DNA from: Verrucomicrobiota bacterium | GTDB lineage: Bacteria; Verrucomicrobiota; Verrucomicrobiia; Chthoniobacterales; UBA10450 | DNA: 10,379 nt | Direction: 5' to 3' | Assembly (NCBI GenBank): GCA_003217835.1 | Contig: QHMQ01000024.1 | Span: 1 to 10,379 of the forward strand | In this document: positions 7,194 to 10,379 of the stretch, piece after piece | Layout of the letters: each line of letters begins with the position of its first letter | Position numbering within the stretch: the first letter of the stretch is position 1 | Program-made: the position numbers and the translations under genes | The notes under the pieces: model-generated | The model's input: the letters and a program-made list of their open reading frames with translations, nothing else | Told to the model about the DNA's origin: nothing | Database searches by the model: none

Positions 7194-7643
7194 CTACCTA
7201 GGGGCGGACTCCAGATTTTTTGCAAACCGGAAACCGGTTCGCGCATAACCGACCTTCTCGTAAAACCGGTGCGCTTCCTCGCGTTCGAAGCGAGTGGTCA
7301 GCGTTACCCGAGTGATTCCTCGCTGTATGAAATTCTTTTCTGCCGCTGCGATTAACCGCGCGCCAATACCACGCTGTCGCGATTCTCTGGAAACGACAAG
7401 CGCAATGATTCGCCCGTTCAAATCATTGTGCAAATAACTCGATGCCGAAACGGTCCCGATCATGCCGCAGATTTTGTCGCTATTCAGTGCAACGAGTGTT
7501 TTGTAACGAGGGTCATTCAAAATCGATATCAAACGCGATTCCATTTCCGCGATGGTCGTCTCGTACCCGAGCTCGCACATAAGCGCAGCAAGCTCGGGCG
7601 CGTCGCTCAATTCACCGTCACGGATTTTAAGATCGACATCCAT
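7194..7643 (-). CDS. GNAT family N-acetyltransferase
   Basis: A 149-aa single-domain acetyltransferase that transfers an acetyl group from acetyl-CoA to an amine. The fold markers are present: the N-terminal strand LKIRDGELSDAPELAALMCELGY (from residue 5); the beta-4 strand IALVVSRESR; the acetyl-CoA pyrophosphate loop RQRGIG (89-94), matching the R/Q-x-x-G-x-G/A motif; and the C-terminal AHRFYEKVGYARTGFRF (124-140). The substrate cannot be told from sequence. It starts 34 nt after the cysNC stop on the same strand, so it is probably the last gene of the sulfate-activation operon. A short inverted repeat, AGTAGC/GCTACT, lies in that gap but lacks a U-tract. The gene converges on truA. Confidence 0.88.
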   Translation of the reverse strand: MDVDLKIRDGELSDAPELAALMCELGYETTIAEMESRLISILNDPRYKTLVALNSDKICGMIGTVSASSYLHNDLNGRIIALVVSRESRQRGIGARLIAAAEKNFIQRGITRVTLTTRFEREEAHRFYEKVGYARTGFRFAKNLESAPR

Positions 7644-7677
7644 TCCGCATCTAGCCTCAAGTAGCTAGCGTTTGGTG

Positions 7678-9624
7678 CTACTCAATTGCTTCCTCTGCTC
7701 TCAGGCGAGGTAGCAGTTGCTCCAGGATCGTCGCGACAGATTCGTCGACCGTCTGCTGGTCCGTATGCACGACGATTTCTGCATCTTCCGGCGCTTCATA
7801 GGGCGCGTCGATCCCGGTAAAGTCGTGGATCTCGCCGGCCCGCGCTTTTTTGTAAAGGTTTTTTGGATCCCGTGTTTCGCAAACTTCGAGCGGGGCATCG
7901 ACGAAGACTTCGATAAACTCGGCGTTGCCTTCGAGCGCAATCTCGCGTGCACGGCGACGATCCATTCGATAAGGCGAAATGAATGCCGTGATCACGACCG
8001 CGCCGGCGTCTGCCATTAGCTTGGCAACTTCACTTACTCGCCGGATGTTCTCCACCCGGTCTTCGGGTGAAAAACCGAGATTGGAATTCAGACCGTGACG
8101 GATGTTGTCGCCGTCGAGCACATATGTGTGCATGGCTCGATGGAACAACTCGCGCTCAAGCGCCTGGGCGATGGTCGATTTTCCTGCACCGGAGAGACCA
8201 GTGAACCAAATGACCGCTCCGCGATGGCCGCTCCGCGCCGCGCGCGCGTGAGCCGTAATTTTTCCTTCGCTCCAAAAAATGTTTTTGCTCTTTGCAACTT
8301 GTCGATCGGTGTAGACGCCGCCGCAAATCGTACCGCCTCCGCAAATCTGTCCGTCATCAACGAGAACAAATCGCCCGAGATTCGGAATACGATCGTGATT
8401 GTCGATCACGAGCGGACCGCGGGTTTGAATCGTTAGCCTCCCGACCTCATTCCGTTCCAGTTGTTCGCATTGATCGGTCTTCGCCTCGAGCGTCGATGAG
8501 TCCATCACCTCTTCGATTGACACGATCTCGCATTTCAGGTCTTGCGTCGCCAGACGCAGATCGTACGGATGGCCAACCCGCAGCGGCTCGCGCACGATCC
8601 AAAAGAGATCCGCGTGAAAGCGATTCGTCTCAATCGGGGTTTCGCTTTCGTGTGAAGCAACATAACCTCGCTCGACGAAAATCTGTTCGCTCAATGTGAC
8701 TCCGATGGAATCCCCTGCTACGGCGGGGCCGTTCGCAGGCGCATTCCAACGCTCGATTGTTGCAACCACCGACGATTTGTTTGCCGGCGAAAACACCAGC
8801 TGATCCCCCACCTTCAACGTTCCAGTCTCGATTCGGCCGGCAATAATTCGCCGGCCATCGAACCGATAAACATCCTGAACGCAAAAGCGCAGTGGAAGAT
8901 CGACATCGGCTCGCTGCGTTTCCAGAGCATCGAGCGCCTCGAGAACAGTCGGGCCTTGATACCAATTCAGCTTTTCACCCCGGCGCGCGACGTTATCTCC
9001 GCTCTTCCCGGAGGCGGGAATGAAACAACGTCCCTCGAGTCCAAGATCGACAAGAAACTTCTGGTATTCGCTTTCGATCTCATGAAATCGCGTCTCCGAA
9101 AAATCCACCAGGTCCATTTTGTTGACAACCACGATTACTTGCTTGATTCCGAGCAAACCGAGCAAATAAGCGTGCCGCCGGCTCTGCTCGCGCACTCCCT
9201 CGCTGGCGGCGATCACCAGGATCGCGGCATCGGCGCTCGACGCTCCAGTGATCATGTTCTTTAAGAATTCCTTGTGGCCCGGGGCATCAATGATCGCGTA
9301 ACGGCGTCGCAGCGTTCGAAAGGGAATCTGTGTCGTGTCGATCGTGACGTTTTGTTTTTGCTCTTCGAGCAGCGCATCGAGCAAAAAAGCAAACTCAAAT
9401 TCCATCCCTTCCGCCGCGCACGCCTTCTTCACCATTTCGACTTTTCCCTCCGGCAAGGAGTCCGTGTCTTGCAGAATCCGGCCGATCAGCGTGGACTTGC
9501 CATGATCAACATGACCGACGAAAACAATCTTCAGATGTTGTACATCTGAAGATTGAGAATCGCGGATTGCGGATTGCGGATTGGATTTAGGCACGGTCTG
9601 TATAGCGCACTGCTCCCTTCGCAT
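7678..9624 (-). CDS. cysNC: Bifunctional sulfate adenylyltransferase subunit 1/adenylylsulfate kinase (CysN-CysC fusion)
   Basis: CysN is the GTPase subunit that drives ATP sulfurylase (with CysD) to form APS; CysC phosphorylates APS to PAPS. In the 648-aa version from the ATG at 9624, the GTPase motifs are GHVDHGKST (37-45), DAPGH (113-117) and NKMD (168-171), followed by translation-factor-like beta-barrel domains (about 240-435). The APS kinase domain (about 467-640) has P-loop GLSGAGKS (476-483), LDGDNIRHGLN (503-513) and FISPYRMDRR (548-557). The conserved part only begins near residue 31 (LKIVFVGHVDHG). Residues 13-26, KSNPQSAIRDSQSS, are encoded by the inverted repeat of the adjoining cassette. 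No ATG or GTG lies between the repeat and the conserved domain. The start is therefore uncertain: ATG 9624, GTG 9594 and TTG 9651 are candidates. It overlaps the end of the four-helix-bundle gene. Confidence 0.92.
   Translation of the reverse strand: MRREQCAIQTVPKSNPQSAIRDSQSSDVQHLKIVFVGHVDHGKSTLIGRILQDTDSLPEGKVEMVKKACAAEGMEFEFAFLLDALLEEQKQNVTIDTTQIPFRTLRRRYAIIDAPGHKEFLKNMITGASSADAAILVIAASEGVREQSRRHAYLLGLLGIKQVIVVVNKMDLVDFSETRFHEIESEYQKFLVDLGLEGRCFIPASGKSGDNVARRGEKLNWYQGPTVLEALDALETQRADVDLPLRFCVQDVYRFDGRRIIAGRIETGTLKVGDQLVFSPANKSSVVATIERWNAPANGPAVAGDSIGVTLSEQIFVERGYVASHESETPIETNRFHADLFWIVREPLRVGHPYDLRLATQDLKCEIVSIEEVMDSSTLEAKTDQCEQLERNEVGRLTIQTRGPLVIDNHDRIPNLGRFVLVDDGQICGGGTICGGVYTDRQVAKSKNIFWSEGKITAHARAARSGHRGAVIWFTGLSGAGKSTIAQALERELFHRAMHTYVLDGDNIRHGLNSNLGFSPEDRVENIRRVSEVAKLMADAGAVVITAFISPYRMDRRRAREIALEGNAEFIEVFVDAPLEVCETRDPKNLYKKARAGEIHDFTGIDAPYEAPEDAEIVVHTDQQTVDESVATILEQLLPRLRAEEAIE
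9525..9555. repeat. Perfect hairpin, 14-bp arms and 3-nt loop, at the cysN end of the cassette
   Basis: CAATCTTCAGATGT (9525-9538), loop TGT, then ACATCTGAAGATTG (9542-9555): the arms are exact complements over 14 bp and pairing stops at both next bases. The outer arm encodes the first conserved CysN residues (QHLKIV); the inner arm runs into the left terminal repeat, sharing GATTG. In the mRNA it would form a strong stem in the first codons of cysN. Confidence 0.85.
9551..9581 (+). repeat. Left terminal inverted repeat of the cassette (GGATTGC heptads)
   Basis: Thirty-one bases beginning GATTGAGAATCG, followed by tandem CGGATTG heptads. It matches the reverse complement of 10007-10037 at 30 of 31 positions; the only difference is A against G at the eighth base. 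On the cysN strand it is translated in frame as part of NPQSAIRDSQS. Confidence 0.9.
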
Positions 9625-10039
9625 TTCTCCGAGCCGTCCTGATCGAAGCAACTACGATCGCTAGAATCTCGTTACCTTCGGTGCGGAGTTCTTTCGAGCG
9701 GTCTGCATTTATCAGCCGCAGCTCAATAAGCATCTCGAGCCAGTAAAGTGTTTCGTCGCACTCTTCCTCGACAATACCCATTTTTGCGATGAAATCCGCT
9801 CGCGATCGTGCTCGTGCGGCTGCGCGATAATTCGCGCCTACTGCGGTGGCGCAACGCAAAAGCTGCTTCCCAATAACTCGCGCCGCATCCATTTTTAGTA
9901 GCGATTCAGTTAATCGTATGACACGAATTCCGAATTGAAACGTGCGCCGACGAAAGTCCTCTGTCGACATCACCGCGTCGGCAACGCGCGCGCTCTGCTT
10001 CTTTCGATCCGCAATCCGCAATCCGCGATCCTCAATCAT
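9587..10039 (-). CDS. Four-helix-bundle protein (23S rRNA intervening-sequence protein family)
   Basis: A 150-aa protein; the family domain begins about residue 24 (MSTEDFRRRTFQFGIRVIRL). It continues with IGKQLLRCATAVGANYRAAARARSRADFIAKMGIVEEECDETLYWLEMLIE (about 57-107), the hallmark of this family. Members are small helical bundles found in 23S rRNA intervening sequences and scattered in genomes; Avd of diversity-generating retroelements shares the fold. Molecular role unknown. The ATG at 10039 overlaps the cysD stop as ATGA and has AAAGGG five bases upstream, so it is the likely start. An internal ATG at 9970 matches the usual family N-terminus but has no ribosome site. Residues 2-12 (IEDRGLRIADR) are encoded by the terminal repeat, so the extension probably arose from the insertion. 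The 3' end overlaps the candidate cysNC start. Confidence 0.88.
   Translation of the reverse strand: MIEDRGLRIADRKKQSARVADAVMSTEDFRRRTFQFGIRVIRLTESLLKMDAARVIGKQLLRCATAVGANYRAAARARSRADFIAKMGIVEEECDETLYWLEMLIELRLINADRSKELRTEGNEILAIVVASIRTARRNAKGAVRYTDRA
10007..10037 (-). repeat. Right terminal inverted repeat of the cassette (GGATTGC heptads)
   Basis: Read on the minus strand, it begins GATTGAGGATCG and continues with the same CGGATTG heptads as the left end. It overlaps the last bases of the cysD stop and encodes residues 2-12 of the four-helix-bundle protein. The heptad period is not a multiple of three, so 21 nt gives a 7-residue peptide repeat. Confidence 0.9.
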
Positions 10040-10379
10040 AAAAACCCTTTCGCTCGCAACTTCTGCATCGCATTGCGCTCATGATAGTCTTGGGCGCGGC
10101 CAGCGCGCTCGCTCGTGCGCGTAGCCTCCAGTTCGGCAATAATTTCGTCGATTGTCGACGCCGTGCTTACGATTGGGTGCGTGATGGGGCTGCACCCGAG
10201 CGAACGAAACCGTTTTCCGCTCCGTGCGAAATACATCTTCGGAATCGGGATGTTTTCCCGCTGGATGTAACGGCAGACGTCAACCTCGGTCCAGTCGAGT
10301 AGCGGTTGCACGCGAACGGGCTCGCCTTTCGGTGCGGTAGTCACGAATTGTCCCCAGAATTCCCGTGGTTGATCTTTAT
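10036..10379 (-). CDS. cysD: Sulfate adenylyltransferase subunit 2, C-terminal part (5' end outside window)
   Basis: CysD is the catalytic ATP-pyrophosphatase-type subunit of ATP sulfurylase, working with CysN to make APS from sulfate and ATP. About 113 C-terminal residues are present and the frame stays open past the right edge. The family blocks FWGQF, KGEPVRVQPLLDWTEVDVCRYI, ENIPIPKMYFARSGKRFRSLGC and EATRTSERAGRAQD are visible. The segment between YFAR and GKRFRSLGC is short compared with the enterobacterial protein, which carries a longer insertion there; this compact form is seen in other lineages. It ends ...KGFL with TGA overlapping the next ATG. In most genomes the next gene would be cysN; here a four-helix-bundle gene intervenes. 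Confidence 0.93.
   Translation of the reverse strand, partial: KDQPREFWGQFVTTAPKGEPVRVQPLLDWTEVDVCRYIQRENIPIPKMYFARSGKRFRSLGCSPITHPIVSTASTIDEIIAELEATRTSERAGRAQDYHERNAMQKLRAKGFL
10045..10050 (-). promoter_or_regulatory. Strong ribosome binding site, probably once that of cysN
   Basis: On the minus strand, AAAGGG lies five bases (TTTTT) before the ATG at 10039, inside the last codons of cysD. It is one of the few good Shine-Dalgarno matches in the window. It decides the long start for the four-helix-bundle gene. Its position at the cysD end suggests it originally served cysN. Confidence 0.6.

Larger units (their letters stand above)
9551..10037 (-). mobile_element. Putative small mobile cassette: inverted ends around a four-helix-bundle gene
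   Basis: A 487-bp unit bounded by 31-bp inverted repeats, carrying one gene and placed exactly between cysD and the body of cysN, two genes that normally adjoin. Seen directly: matching inverted ends, period-7 GGATTGC content, one internal ORF, and a cysN N-terminus built from repeat sequence. No transposase, integrase or reverse transcriptase is visible, and I find no clear target-site duplication. Mobility is inferred from the layout, so movement would have to be supplied by host or other functions. An old local rearrangement is an alternative. Confidence 0.45.

Noticed and set aside
9525..10037. A diversity-generating retroelement, because the four-helix protein resembles Avd and a hairpin lies nearby
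   Set aside because: No reverse transcriptase and no template/variable repeat pair with adenine-biased differences can be seen. The inverted heptad repeats do not have that layout.

Overview
This window looks like chromosomal DNA from a free-living, non-enteric Gram-negative bacterium of middling GC. The gene set and the style of the proteins fit an environmental Verrucomicrobiota-like genome: a lipoprotein signal, a ruvX of the 'WDERLTTVAA...ILQGYLD' type, a cysNC fusion, and a four-helix-bundle gene bordered by GGATTGC heptad repeats. That placement is an inference from family resemblance, not a measured result. Few genes have a strong Shine-Dalgarno sequence, so several starts are uncertain.

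Layout, left to right. A flavodoxin-like NADPH-dependent FMN reductase (minus, cut by the left edge) lies 36 nt beyond the 3' end of a class II tRNA-Leu(UAA) on the same strand. A plus-strand pair follows: a papain-like cysteine peptidase with no evident signal peptide, then a 96-aa lipoprotein. Convergent to these is a minus-strand pair, acyl-CoA carboxylase beta subunit (methylcrotonyl-CoA type) and enoyl-CoA hydratase, probably for leucine or acyl-CoA breakdown. A 72-nt REP/MITE-like palindromic element separates that pair from a small two-helix membrane protein gene. Divergent from this is a compact plus-strand run: mannose-1-phosphate guanylyltransferase, ruvX (59-nt overlap) and truA.

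The right third is a minus-strand sulfate-activation operon, read from the right edge inward: cysD (3' part only), a four-helix-bundle protein gene, a cysNC fusion (GTPase subunit of ATP sulfurylase plus APS kinase), and a GNAT acetyltransferase. CysD and CysN form ATP sulfurylase, which makes APS from sulfate; the CysC domain phosphorylates APS to PAPS.

The most notable feature is the insertion in this operon. The four-helix-bundle gene sits inside a 487-bp unit with 31-bp, 30/31-identical inverted ends made of GGATTGC heptads. The unit begins at the codon where cysD stops, appears to have taken over what was probably the cysN ribosome binding site and ATG, and leaves CysN with an N-terminus encoded by the repeat. 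A perfect 14-bp-arm hairpin abuts its inner end. It looks like a small mobile cassette. No transposase or reverse transcriptase is visible, so how it moved is unknown.
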